DNA of 55,088 bases from a virus: the IMG/VR virus record IMGVR_UViG_3300013137_000002, positions 1 to 55,088 of that record, one strand, 5' to 3'. Below, piece by piece: positions 1 through 8,138 of the stretch (its first letter is position 1; every line of letters begins with the position of its first letter). The notes beneath the pieces are model-generated. The model was not told where the DNA came from and made no database searches. It worked only from the letters and a program-made list of their open reading frames with translations. The translations under genes were made by a program, and so were the position numbers.

Positions 1-123
1 AGGCGCTCAGGAAGATACCCCTGGGGGTCAGGCGAAGATCCTTATCAAAGGGCCGTTAGCTTTCGCTCCCATATTCAAGAACTTCGTGATAAAGGCTTAA
101 GTGATGTAGAAATTGCTCGTGGC
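1..123. repeat. Terminal direct repeat, left copy
   Basis: These 123 bases are identical to 54966-55088. The reading frame of the polymerase gene runs through the right copy and continues in the left copy, so this is the overlap of a circular assembly, or a terminal redundancy, rather than two separate loci. Confidence 0.95.
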
Positions 124-2619
124 GAAGGGATAACTACAACTCAATTAAGAGCTAGAATGTCCCTTGCTAAGGCCGAACAAAGGTCTGGAGATACTACAGA
201 AGCTTTAAGATTAAAAGACAAGGGCTATTCGAATATGGAAATCGGGAGGAGAATGGGAATAAATGAATCCTCCGTCCGTTCTCTTCTCGACCCTGCCCTC
301 GCTGAAAGAGCTTCAATCACTAGGGCTACATCTAATATGCTTAAAGAAAGTGTTGATGAGAAAAGATTTATAGACATTGGTGCTGGAGTTGAGAATCATG
401 TTGGTGTAAGCCGAACAAAATTAAATACTGCCGTTGCCGAACTTCAAGAACAAGGATATAAAATTCATCGTGTAAACGTTGAACAAATTGGAATACCTGG
501 TCAATTTACAATTGTAAAAGTTTTAGGTGCTCCAGATACCACTTGGCAAGAAGTTGTAAAAGATGTAAGTAAAATTCAAAGTCTAACTGCTAAATCAGAT
601 GATTTTGGAAGAACTTATACTTCGGTTTTAGGTCTAGAACCTATACAAAGTGTTAGCTCTGATCGAATTAAAGTTAGATTTTCTGAAGAAGGTGGTAATT
701 CTAAAGATGGAGTTATTGAACTTCGTCGTGGAGTTAAAGATTTGGATCTCGGTGGTTCTCAATATGCTCAAGTTCGTATTGGAGTAGATGGTACACACTT
801 TCTGAAAGGTATGGCTATTTATAGCGATGACCTTCCAAAAGGAGTTGATATCGTCTTTAACACTAATAAATCAAAAGATGTTGGTAAAAGTGGTGCTATG
901 AAAAAAATGAAAGAAATTGCTGATGATACTGGTGAAAAAAATATTGATCCTGATAATCCTTTTGGATCTACAATTAAAAGACAAAAAGGCGCTCTTAATA
1001 TTGTAAATGAAGAAGGAGATTGGGATACATGGTCTAAAACTATCTCTTCGCAAATCCTTTCTAAACAAACAGTTCCATTAGCCAAAGCTCAACTTGATTT
1101 AGCATTTAAACAAAAACAGGAAGAGTATGATGAAATTATGTCTTTAACAAATCCTGTTGTTAAGAAACAACTTCTCCTTGCTTTTGGTGATGATTGTGAT
1201 GCTTCGGCAGTGCATCTTAAAGCTGCTGCCCTTCCAAGACAGGCATCTAAAGTAATCCTTCCTATTCCTAATATGAAGGAAACAGAGGTTTATGCTCCAA
1301 CCTATAAAGATGGAGAAAGCGTTGTTTTAATTCGACACCCACATGGTGGAACCTTTGAAATACCCCAGCTCACAGTAAACAACCGATCAAAAGCAGCTCA
1401 AGCTGTTATGAAGAATGCTCCTGATGCCATTGGAATAAATCCAAAAGTTGCGCAAAAACTTTCTGGAGCAGACTTCGATGGTGATGCTGTTATAGTAATT
1501 CCAAATAATAGAGGTTTAATAAAGACTTCTGCTTCTTTAAAAGGTCTTGAAAATTTTGATCCTATTACGGCATACAGAATTCCTGAGGGTTCAAAGATAC
1601 CGCCAATAAAACCAAAAACTAAACAGACTAAAATGGGAGAAGTTTCAAATCTAATTACCGATATGACGATTAAGGGTGCTAATGTTGATGAAATTGCTAG
1701 AGCAGTTAGACATTCAATGGTTGTTATAGATTCAGAGAAACATAATTTGGACTATAGACAATCATACATTGATCATGGAATAGCTGCTCTTAGCGAAAAG
1801 TATCAAAATACTAAACGTGGTGGTGCTTCTACTTTAGTTTCTAAAGCTTCTTCTGAAACTAGGGTCGATGCTCGTAAACCAAGAAGTACAAAAGAAGGCG
1901 GTCCTATAGATACTGAGACTGGTATGAAAGTTTATACAAAAACTGGAGAGTCTTATGTAGATTCTAAAGGTCGTACAATAACAAGGAAAATTGCTTCTAC
2001 AAAGATGGCAGAAGAAACTGATGCTTTTAAACTATCTTCTGGTAGACCTATTGAGGAAGTTTATGCAGGCTATGCAAACAACTTAAAGAATTTAGGGAAC
2101 ACAGCTAGGAAGAATGCCATTACAACAATCCCTACTCCTTATAGCCCATCAGCAAGACAGGCCTATGATAAGGAAGTTGCCACCCTCACCGCTCATTTAA
2201 ACACCGCCCTTATGAATAAACCAGTTGAAAGGCAAGCACAGATTCTTGCTAATTCGGTTGTTACAAGAAAACGTCAAGCGAATCCTAATATGGATCCTGA
2301 TGACATTAAAAAAGTCAAAAACCAAGCCCTCGCCGAAGCAAGAACTAGGACTGGCGCAAAGAAGCAACAGATAGAAATCACAGATAAAGAATGGGAAGCT
2401 ATCCAAGCTGGCGCTGTTAGTCCATCTAAATTGACACAGATACTACAAAACACAAATCTTGATAGGATAAAACAATTGGCTACACCAAGAACAACAATCA
2501 TGATGTCACCATCAAAGACAAGTCGTGCTAAATCAATGCTTGCTTCTGGGTATACTCAAGCTGAAATAGCAGATGCTCTTGGTGTTTCTACTTCAACGTT
2601 AGCAAATGCGTTGAAATGA
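1..2619 (+). CDS. YonO-like single-chain RNA polymerase with beta-prime DFDGD motif (start lies at 54933)
   Basis: Joined across the circle junction (54933-54965, then base 1 onward) the protein is 883 aa and starts MSDDLKHIGMPRRSG. The key feature is SGADFDGDAVIVIPN, with D-F-D-G-D at bases 1471-1485 (about residues 502-506). This is the Mg-binding NADFDGD signature of the RNA polymerase beta-prime double-psi barrel. An R-H-P-H segment lies upstream, roughly where beta-prime has its R-x-P-x-LH element. A lysine-bearing stretch (FLKGMAIYSDDLPKG, about residues 278-292) could be the beta-type barrel, which is inference. Helix-turn-helix-like segments lie at about residues 45-65 and 79-100 and at the extreme C-terminus (about 859-883). 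Phage SPbeta YonO is a known single-chain polymerase with this core. The gene sits directly before the packaging genes. Which promoters it reads is unknown. A DNA-binding protein with a borrowed barrel is the less likely alternative. Confidence 0.75.
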   Translation, partial: RRSGRYPWGSGEDPYQRAVSFRSHIQELRDKGLSDVEIARGEGITTTQLRARMSLAKAEQRSGDTTEALRLKDKGYSNMEIGRRMGINESSVRSLLDPALAERASITRATSNMLKESVDEKRFIDIGAGVENHVGVSRTKLNTAVAELQEQGYKIHRVNVEQIGIPGQFTIVKVLGAPDTTWQEVVKDVSKIQSLTAKSDDFGRTYTSVLGLEPIQSVSSDRIKVRFSEEGGNSKDGVIELRRGVKDLDLGGSQYAQVRIGVDGTHFLKGMAIYSDDLPKGVDIVFNTNKSKDVGKSGAMKKMKEIADDTGEKNIDPDNPFGSTIKRQKGALNIVNEEGDWDTWSKTISSQILSKQTVPLAKAQLDLAFKQKQEEYDEIMSLTNPVVKKQLLLAFGDDCDASAVHLKAAALPRQASKVILPIPNMKETEVYAPTYKDGESVVLIRHPHGGTFEIPQLTVNNRSKAAQAVMKNAPDAIGINPKVAQKLSGADFDGDAVIVIPNNRGLIKTSASLKGLENFDPITAYRIPEGSKIPPIKPKTKQTKMGEVSNLITDMTIKGANVDEIARAVRHSMVVIDSEKHNLDYRQSYIDHGIAALSEKYQNTKRGGASTLVSKASSETRVDARKPRSTKEGGPIDTETGMKVYTKTGESYVDSKGRTITRKIASTKMAEETDAFKLSSGRPIEEVYAGYANNLKNLGNTARKNAITTIPTPYSPSARQAYDKEVATLTAHLNTALMNKPVERQAQILANSVVTRKRQANPNMDPDDIKKVKNQALAEARTRTGAKKQQIEITDKEWEAIQAGAVSPSKLTQILQNTNLDRIKQLATPRTTIMMSPSKTSRAKSMLASGYTQAEIADALGVSTSTLANALK

Positions 2620-2633
2620 GAAAGGAGAGAACG

Positions 2634-2867
2634 ATGAAAGATGTAATGCTAACCACAATCGACAATCCGTTTGATCCTTTTACTCAGTTCGACGAATGGA
2701 AAGCGTTCGATGAGGAAAAAGGATACTTTTCATGCGCTTACTTGGCTAGAATAGTCAAAACAAGTGATGAACTATCGGAAGAGGATGAAGCTTTAGCGAT
2801 TGAACAAGCAATAGATGAAATCGTTAGACTTAATGTATTAGGAATCTATAGGAAGGTTGTGGCATAG
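2634..2867 (+). CDS. Conserved phage protein of unknown function, 77 aa
   Basis: A small acidic protein of 77 residues with a central FDEEKGYFSCAYLARI segment and an acidic helical C-terminal half (SDELSEEDEALAIEQAIDEI). I chose the ATG at 2634 because AAAGGAGAG lies just upstream; an ATG at 2616 overlaps the end of the polymerase gene but has no ribosome site. It resembles small hypothetical proteins that precede terminase genes in Clostridia phages, but I know no function. It is probably translated with the polymerase gene, and the structured element 2868-3060 follows at once. Confidence 0.75.
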   Translation: MKDVMLTTIDNPFDPFTQFDEWKAFDEEKGYFSCAYLARIVKTSDELSEEDEALAIEQAIDEIVRLNVLGIYRKVVA

Positions 2868-3060
2868 GGGGAGGGTCTAGCGACTAATACCCCCGTCCAC
2901 ATCGCCTGGCTCCTAAAAAATTCTCCGGGGGAAATTTTAGGGAGTGGCTAAGGTGCGGCGCCGGGCATCGATTAATATTCCGGGGTGGTGAGCCGGGACT
3001 CCTTTCAAGGGTTACTGTCGCCGCATCTTAACGACTCCCTAAAGTATGCCCAATCTACTA
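2868..3060 (+). ncRNA. GC-rich structured RNA candidate before the terminase genes
   Basis: This non-coding stretch is much richer in G and C than its surroundings. It holds several nested complementarities. A hairpin CTCCTAAAA/TTTTAGGGAG lies at about 2911-2946. An 11-bp helix joins AAGGTGCGGCG (2950-2960) and CGCCGCATCTT (3020-3030). This is extended by GGGAGT (about 2940-2945) with ACTCCC (about 3033-3039), and GGGT/ACCC with TAG/CTA close a 5' hairpin at 2873-2892. The GGGAG strand can pair with either partner, so two alternative folds exist. No reading frame or promoter motif is evident. It could be a processed RNA, a leader controlling the packaging operon, a ribozyme or a packaging RNA; I cannot assign a known family. 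Confidence 0.5.
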
Positions 3061-3079
3061 TGAAAGGGGGTCTTAAGTA

Positions 3080-3421
3080 TTGAGTACTTCTGACAAACCA
3101 AAGCAAAACTCACCAAGAACAAGACCTCCGGCAACGACACCAGAGGGAAGAGAAAATCAGTTGATAGCTTTAGCTATGGATTTGGTTGAAAAACGAATCA
3201 TTGCTGGTACAGCATCCTCCCAAGAAACTACACATTTTCTTAAACTGGGTTCGACAAAGGAACGTCTTGAAAAAGAAATTCTTGAGAAGCAGAAAGATCT
3301 CATTACAGCAAAGACGGAGTCAATTCAATCTGCTAAACGTGTTGAGGAGTTGTATGTTAATGCACTCAATGCAATGCGTAAGTATTCTGGAGATAGAAGA
3401 GGTGAAGAAGATGAGGATTAA
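3080..3421 (+). CDS. Probable terminase small subunit
   Basis: A 113-aa charged helical protein starting at TTG 3080 behind AAAGGGGG. The N-terminus is proline- and threonine-rich (RTRPPATTPEGRENQLI). Then come helices with TASSQETTHFLKLGSTKER and a long coiled-coil-like stretch rich in Glu and Lys. This pattern and its place before HNH, connector and large terminase fit the small terminase subunits of Clostridia phages. The DNA-recognition role is inferred from context; no clear helix-turn-helix is visible. The gene overlaps the start of the HNH gene, which suggests coupled translation. Confidence 0.6.
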   Translation: MSTSDKPKQNSPRTRPPATTPEGRENQLIALAMDLVEKRIIAGTASSQETTHFLKLGSTKERLEKEILEKQKDLITAKTESIQSAKRVEELYVNALNAMRKYSGDRRGEEDED

Positions 3422-3833
3422 ATCCTATAGAGAACTTTGTCGTCTCCGAACTTTCGAAGAACGATTCGACTATCTAAAGATTGGTGGAGCAGTTGGTAGA
3501 GAGACTTTCGGATTTGAGCGATATCTTAACCAAACTTTCTATCATTCAGGAGAATGGAAATACACAAGGCGTGATATTATTGTAAGAGATAATGGTTGCG
3601 ATCTTGGAATTCCCGATCGTAAAATTTTTAATCGTATAATTGTTCATCACATTAATCCGATAACGATTGAGGACATTGAACTTGGAAGAGACATTGTCTT
3701 CGATCATGACAATCTCATTTGTTGTTCGCATAACACAAGTAATGCAATCCACTATGGAGACGCATCACTGTTAATTAAACTTCCTCAAGAACGCCGGAAA
3801 GGAGATACGCAATTATGGAAAGCAGTATACTAA
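3411..3833 (+). CDS. HNH endonuclease
   Basis: A 140-aa protein. I took the ATG at 3411 because it overlaps the stop of the preceding gene and has a GGTGAAGAAG site. The HNH core is VHHINPITIEDI (H-H), followed by FDHDNLICCSHNTSNAIHYG, which supplies the conserved Asn and last His of the beta-beta-alpha metal fold. HNH proteins next to terminases are common and in HK97-type phages help the large subunit cut DNA during packaging. The position between small terminase and connector fits that role better than a free homing endonuclease, although homing cannot be excluded. Confidence 0.8.
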   Translation: MRIKSYRELCRLRTFEERFDYLKIGGAVGRETFGFERYLNQTFYHSGEWKYTRRDIIVRDNGCDLGIPDRKIFNRIIVHHINPITIEDIELGRDIVFDHDNLICCSHNTSNAIHYGDASLLIKLPQERRKGDTQLWKAVY

Positions 3834-4159
3834 CTTCTATTAAGAAACTCCTCGGTGTTGATGAGGGGTATACACATTTTGATCCTGATATAACCATACA
3901 TATCAACTCTGCATTTTTCAATCTCAATCAACTTGGTGTTGGACCGACTGTTGGTTTTAGAATTGAAGATAAAGAAGCAGAATGGTCGGAGTTCGTAGGC
4001 GAGAGATTGGATCTTGAAAGTGTTAAGTCTTACGTCTACTTAAAAACTCGTCTCGTGTTTGATCCACCGCAAACAAGTTTTCTGATTGATGCAATAAAAG
4101 ATCAAATTAAAGAACTTGAGTGGAGACTCAACGTTCAAGTGGAAGGAGGAGAAACATAA
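3815..4159 (+). CDS. Head-tail connector (gp6-like adaptor)
   Basis: A 114-aa protein that begins LTSIKKLLGVDEGYTHFDPD, the usual N-terminus of gp6-like connectors, followed by helical segments (DITIHINSAFFNLNQLGVGP) and a C-terminal helix (AIKDQIKELEWRLNV). Family members form the ring under the portal through which DNA passes. It overlaps the end of the HNH gene by 19 bases. The length and the early position in the packaging cluster match the family. Confidence 0.75.
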   Translation: MESSILTSIKKLLGVDEGYTHFDPDITIHINSAFFNLNQLGVGPTVGFRIEDKEAEWSEFVGERLDLESVKSYVYLKTRLVFDPPQTSFLIDAIKDQIKELEWRLNVQVEGGET

Positions 4160-4160
4160 T

Positions 4161-4727
4161 ATGGCGGATAAAACAAAATCAATCAAGACAGTCACAGATA
4201 AGGAACTTGATGAACTGCTTGTTCGGTTGAGGAAAGAAAACGAAGTTCAAAATTTGATCGGAGACCTTAAACGAAAGAGCACGCCTAATGGTCCTTTCGG
4301 TAATTCTATCTCTTATGATAGACCTGAGGTTAGTACAGAGGCGCCAATCGAATCCTTGTATCACAAGGCTGATGGAACTCTTGCTCACTTTGGAATTACT
4401 GGAATGAAGTGGGGTATTCGTAGAAAGACCGGTCCTGGTGGATTGGTTAACAATCGTGCTGCAACTCCAAAAGGTTCAGCCGATTACTTGAAGTCAAGAG
4501 AGATCAAATCAAAAGGGTATAAGAATCTCTCTACTAAAGAACTTCAGGATTTAACAAAGCGTATGCAGCTTGAAAAGTCACTACGTGAATTGACTGTTAG
4601 TGATTATACAAGAGGCATGGAAGCTGCTAAAGCTGTATTGGCAGTTGGCACAACAGTTGCTTCTATCTATGCTCTAAGTACAACACCAATGGGGCAGGCA
4701 GTTAAGAAAGCCTTAACTAAATCATAA
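4161..4727 (+). CDS. GMKWG-motif phage protein with C-terminal hydrophobic segment
   Basis: A 188-aa protein starting at ATG 4161 behind GGAAGGAGGAG. It has a charged helical N-terminus. At about residues 76-87 is the motif LAHFGITGMKWGIRR, which is also present in the next gene. Near the C-terminus is a 20-residue hydrophobic stretch (about 157-178) that could cross a membrane. The H-x-G-x-x-G-M-x-W-G motif is widespread in phage head-region proteins, with no function that I can state. Neighbouring connector and terminase genes suggest a virion or head-assembly role (inference). Confidence 0.65.
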   Translation: MADKTKSIKTVTDKELDELLVRLRKENEVQNLIGDLKRKSTPNGPFGNSISYDRPEVSTEAPIESLYHKADGTLAHFGITGMKWGIRRKTGPGGLVNNRAATPKGSADYLKSREIKSKGYKNLSTKELQDLTKRMQLEKSLRELTVSDYTRGMEAAKAVLAVGTTVASIYALSTTPMGQAVKKALTKS

Positions 4728-4740
4728 GGAGGATTTCAAA

Positions 4741-5211
4741 ATGGAAGAAAGAAAAGTTAACAATCAATCTTTGGCACATTTTGGAGTCCTCGGTATGAAG
4801 TGGGGGATTAGAAGATTCCAAAACAAAGATGGTTCACTAACCCCAACTGGAAAAAAGAGAGACCTGAAAGAAATTAATAAAGAAATTACCAAACGTAATA
4901 CCGATTTATTTATTAAAAGTAATAACTATGCAGCAAATCGGATTAATGGTAGATGGTTAGAAGAGTTTAACAAAAAATGGAGTACTGCTTTTGAAGGATA
5001 TGACAACTGGCAATCCTCTCCAAAGTACTCAGAGTATGAGAATGCATACATTAAAAACTTGAGTTCTTTGATGAATGAATCTCTACGCAATAATCCTAAG
5101 TCGGTTATAAAGACAAAACTTGGTTCAACGTACACCGCAAGGTATCTGGAACAATCTGGTAATATTGTATGGGCGACTTCAAAAGAATGGAACGAACATG
5201 ATAAAAAATAG
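4741..5211 (+). CDS. Second GMKWG-motif phage protein
   Basis: A 156-aa protein that opens with the same motif as its neighbour (LAHFGVLGMKWGIRRFQNKD), here at residues 11-30. The rest is charged, with several Trp and Tyr residues and no recognised domain. The ribosome site is AAGGAGG just before ATG 4741. The shared motif within otherwise different proteins suggests a common interaction tag, perhaps for one virion or packaging partner. Function unknown. Confidence 0.65.
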   Translation: MEERKVNNQSLAHFGVLGMKWGIRRFQNKDGSLTPTGKKRDLKEINKEITKRNTDLFIKSNNYAANRINGRWLEEFNKKWSTAFEGYDNWQSSPKYSEYENAYIKNLSSLMNESLRNNPKSVIKTKLGSTYTARYLEQSGNIVWATSKEWNEHDKK

Positions 5212-5227
5212 CGGAAGGAGGTAACTT

Positions 5228-6973
5228 ATGAGCTTATCGAATACAGCAACTCCTAAGTATTATGCTCAGTTTCGCGAAGAAGTTCTACGAGGGAATATTC
5301 CTGTCTGCAAAGAGATCTCTATGGAGATGAATCGTATAGATGACTTAATCGCAAACCGAGGAGTCTATTATGATGAAGATGCAGTTGAAGGTTTCATCGA
5401 ATATTGCGAATGTGAGCTAACTCTTACGGACGGCGCTGATTTGATGCTCTTAGATACTTTCAAACTTTGGGGGGAGCAAGTCTTCGGTTGGTACTATTTT
5501 GTCGAGCGAAGTGTTTACGAGCCGAATGCTGATGGACATGGTGGTCGCTATGTCCGTAAGATGATTAAGAAACGTTTGATAAACAAACAATACTTAATCG
5601 TAGCTCGTGGTGCTGCTAAATCGATGTATGGTTCTTGTATTCAAAACTACTTCCTTAATGTTGACACATCAACTACTCATCAGATTACTACTGCCCCGAC
5701 AATGAAACAGGCTGACGAAGTCATGTCGCCAATTCGAACTGCTATTACTCGTGCTCGTGGACCACTCTTTCAGTTTTTGACTGAAGGATCTTTACAAAAC
5801 ACCACCGGTTCTAAAGCTAATCGTGTGAAACTCGCCTCGACTAAGAAAGGAATTGAGAACTTCCTAACTGGTTCTATTCTTGAGATTCGTCCGATGAGCG
5901 TTGACAAGTTACAAGGTCTTAGACCGAAAGTAGCAACTGTTGATGAATGGCTGTCTGGTGACATTCGCGAAGATGTTGTTGGAGCAATCGAGCAAGGAGC
6001 CTCAAAGTTAGACGACTATCTTATCATTGCCATGAGTTCTGAAGGTACTGTCCGTAATAGTTCGGGTGATACCATCAAAATGGAACTCATGAACATACTT
6101 AAGGGCGAGTACATAAATCCCCATGTTTCAATTTGGTATTATCGGCTTGACGATATACAAGAAGTTAGTGACCCCGCAATGTGGGTAAAGGCTAATCCAA
6201 ATCTTGGAAAGACTGTTACCTACGAAACTTACCAACTTGATGTTGAGCGTGCTGAGAATGCTCCGGCTACGCGCAATGATATTCTTGCAAAAAGATTTGG
6301 AATTCCAATGGAAGGCTATACCTACTTCTTTACTTATGAAGAGACATTACCTCATCGGAAAAGGGAGTTCTGGTCATTGCCATGTGCCATGGGAGCCGAT
6401 CTTTCACAAGGAGATGACTTCTGTGCCTTTACTTTTCTCTTTCCTTTACCTGGAGAGAAGTTCGGAATTAAGACACGCTGTTATATTTCATCCCTAACAT
6501 TAATGAAACTTCCAGGAGCAATGCGGGTTAAGTACGATCAATTCATCGAAGAGGGTTCTTTGATGGTATTGGAAAGTACGGTTCTTGACATGATGGACGT
6601 CTATGATGATCTTGACAAATTTATACAAGATTGTCAATATGACGTTCGCTGTTTTGGATTCGACCCGTACAATGCTAAAGAGTTTGTAACCCGTTGGGAG
6701 ACTGAGAATGGTCCGTTTGGTATTGAGAAAGTAATTCAAGGTGTAAAGACGGAATCAGTTCCACTTGGAGAGTTAAAAACACTTTCTGAAGAACGATTAC
6801 TTATCTTTGACCAAGAATTAATGTCCTTTGCAATGGGTAATGCGATTACTCTTGAGGACACGAATGGTAATCGTAAATTACTTAAGAAGCGATATGATCA
6901 GAAGATTGATAGTGTCGCTGCTTTGATGGATGCTTGGATCGCATACAAGTTAAATAAAGAAACATTCGAATAA
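5228..6973 (+). CDS. terL: Terminase large subunit
   Basis: A 581-aa packaging motor. The ATPase part has a deviant Walker A, VARGAAKSMYG (about residues 130-140), and an acidic Walker B-like strand VATVDEWLSGD (about 235-245), followed by SSEGTVRNS near the coupling motif. The RNase H-like nuclease part shows GADLSQGDDFCAF (about 392-404) and FGFDPYNAKEF (about 477-487) with the metal-binding aspartates, plus a late acidic IDSVAALMDAW. Length and domain order fit HK97-like large terminases. The enzyme pumps DNA through the portal and cuts concatemers. AAGGAGG precedes the ATG. Confidence 0.9.
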   Translation: MSLSNTATPKYYAQFREEVLRGNIPVCKEISMEMNRIDDLIANRGVYYDEDAVEGFIEYCECELTLTDGADLMLLDTFKLWGEQVFGWYYFVERSVYEPNADGHGGRYVRKMIKKRLINKQYLIVARGAAKSMYGSCIQNYFLNVDTSTTHQITTAPTMKQADEVMSPIRTAITRARGPLFQFLTEGSLQNTTGSKANRVKLASTKKGIENFLTGSILEIRPMSVDKLQGLRPKVATVDEWLSGDIREDVVGAIEQGASKLDDYLIIAMSSEGTVRNSSGDTIKMELMNILKGEYINPHVSIWYYRLDDIQEVSDPAMWVKANPNLGKTVTYETYQLDVERAENAPATRNDILAKRFGIPMEGYTYFFTYEETLPHRKREFWSLPCAMGADLSQGDDFCAFTFLFPLPGEKFGIKTRCYISSLTLMKLPGAMRVKYDQFIEEGSLMVLESTVLDMMDVYDDLDKFIQDCQYDVRCFGFDPYNAKEFVTRWETENGPFGIEKVIQGVKTESVPLGELKTLSEERLLIFDQELMSFAMGNAITLEDTNGNRKLLKKRYDQKIDSVAALMDAWIAYKLNKETFE

Positions 6974-6993
6974 TCTGTAAAGGAGAGTCGATC

Positions 6994-8118
6994 ATGAATA
7001 ATTTAACTGCTAGAGAAATTAAGTATTTGAATGAGATCAATACTGAGACCGAAAAAATGAAGTTCGGTAACAGAGTTCAGGAGATTATTGAGGGTATTGC
7101 AGAAGGCGTAGGACCTCAGGGACCTCAAGGTGAAGCCGGTCCTCAAGGTGAAGCCGGCCCTCAGGGAGAACAGGGACTTCAGGGTATTCAGGGTGAAGTT
7201 GGACCTCAAGGGGTTCAGGGGGAACCTGGTCCTTATAGTGGTATAACTGAAGGAAGCCCTGTCAATGCTGTTAACGCAACAAAGACATTGACAATATCTG
7301 GTGTGGTTGTTGATGGAGAAACAGTTACTATTGATAACCCAAATACAGAAGGTACGGATACCTATGAGTTCTCTGCTTCTGCAGCATTAAGTGTAGCGGA
7401 AGGAAATATTGCGGTTGATATTAACGCTGCTACTGTAAAGGCAACGGATGGTTTAACCATGGATACAAATCCAACACCCGGCGACACAATGACTATAGGA
7501 ACAAAGGTATTCACTTTCGTTCCTAATGGTACAGCTAATGCTGATGGTGAGATCGATGTAGAGGCACTTCTCGCAGATACACAGGTTAATGTTATTGCTG
7601 CTATCAGAGGTACAGATCATAATGATCCTCATCCTTTGGTAACTTGCGATGAAGCTTTCTTAGCTGATGTTCTTGCGATTACAGCCCTTGTTGGTGGTGC
7701 TGCTGGTAATACTATTGCTACTACTGAAACATTCACTGCCGGAACAAATGTATTCAGCGCCATCAATCTTCAAAATGGAACCGATTGTTCAGCAGCAGAT
7801 GCGGTAACAGCTCTTGTAACTGCTATTACAGCTTCTGATACACAAGGAGTAGGTGCTGTTGATGGTGCAGGTGATACGGTAGTAATAACTGCTGATGTTG
7901 CTGGCGTTGATGCTAACACCATTGCTATCGGTGAAGATATGGATAATGGTACATTTGCTGGCGGAGCAGTTCTGCTAAGTGGTGGTATAGATGGCACTGT
8001 AGGCCAACCATGGGAAGCTAAAGCAGACTCTACATATCTGTATGTATGTAATAACGCTGCTGGTAATACCATATCTGGTAAGAACTGGCGTAGAATAGCC
8101 CTTGGTGCCGTATATTAA
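6994..8118 (+). CDS. Collagen-like capsid or surface decoration protein
   Basis: A 374-aa protein. After a short helical N-terminus comes a G-P-Q/G-E-A/G-x-y collagen-like run (about residues 39-80; bases 7108-7230). A threonine- and alanine-rich beta-type region follows, in which similar strands recur (DTMTIGTKVFTFVPNGTANA; DTVVITADVAGVDANTIAI), ending in YLYVCNNAAGNTISGKNW. Collagen repeats trimerise, so a fibre or decoration protein on the head is likely. The position between terminase and portal is unusual for a tail fibre and supports a head fibre. The repetitive part may vary in length between relatives. Confidence 0.65.
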   Translation: MNNLTAREIKYLNEINTETEKMKFGNRVQEIIEGIAEGVGPQGPQGEAGPQGEAGPQGEQGLQGIQGEVGPQGVQGEPGPYSGITEGSPVNAVNATKTLTISGVVVDGETVTIDNPNTEGTDTYEFSASAALSVAEGNIAVDINAATVKATDGLTMDTNPTPGDTMTIGTKVFTFVPNGTANADGEIDVEALLADTQVNVIAAIRGTDHNDPHPLVTCDEAFLADVLAITALVGGAAGNTIATTETFTAGTNVFSAINLQNGTDCSAADAVTALVTAITASDTQGVGAVDGAGDTVVITADVAGVDANTIAIGEDMDNGTFAGGAVLLSGGIDGTVGQPWEAKADSTYLYVCNNAAGNTISGKNWRRIALGAVY

Positions 8119-8138
8119 TCTTATAAGGAGGGGATTTG

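Noticed and set aside
819-1085. Open frames on the minus strand inside the polymerase, tape measure, capsid and other genes (the longest is about 399 codons at 18168-19367)
   Set aside because: They mirror strongly coding + strand genes, lack ribosome sites and show biased composition typical of antisense frames.
2868-3060. Group I intron or IscB-associated RNA
   Set aside because: The stretch is short, no exon is interrupted, and the nearby HNH protein lacks the RuvC part of IscB. I keep only a generic structured-RNA call.
3186-3410. Longer version of the HNH gene starting at 3186
   Set aside because: The extra N-terminal part is out-of-frame translation of the small terminase gene; the ATG at 3411 with a ribosome site is the better start.
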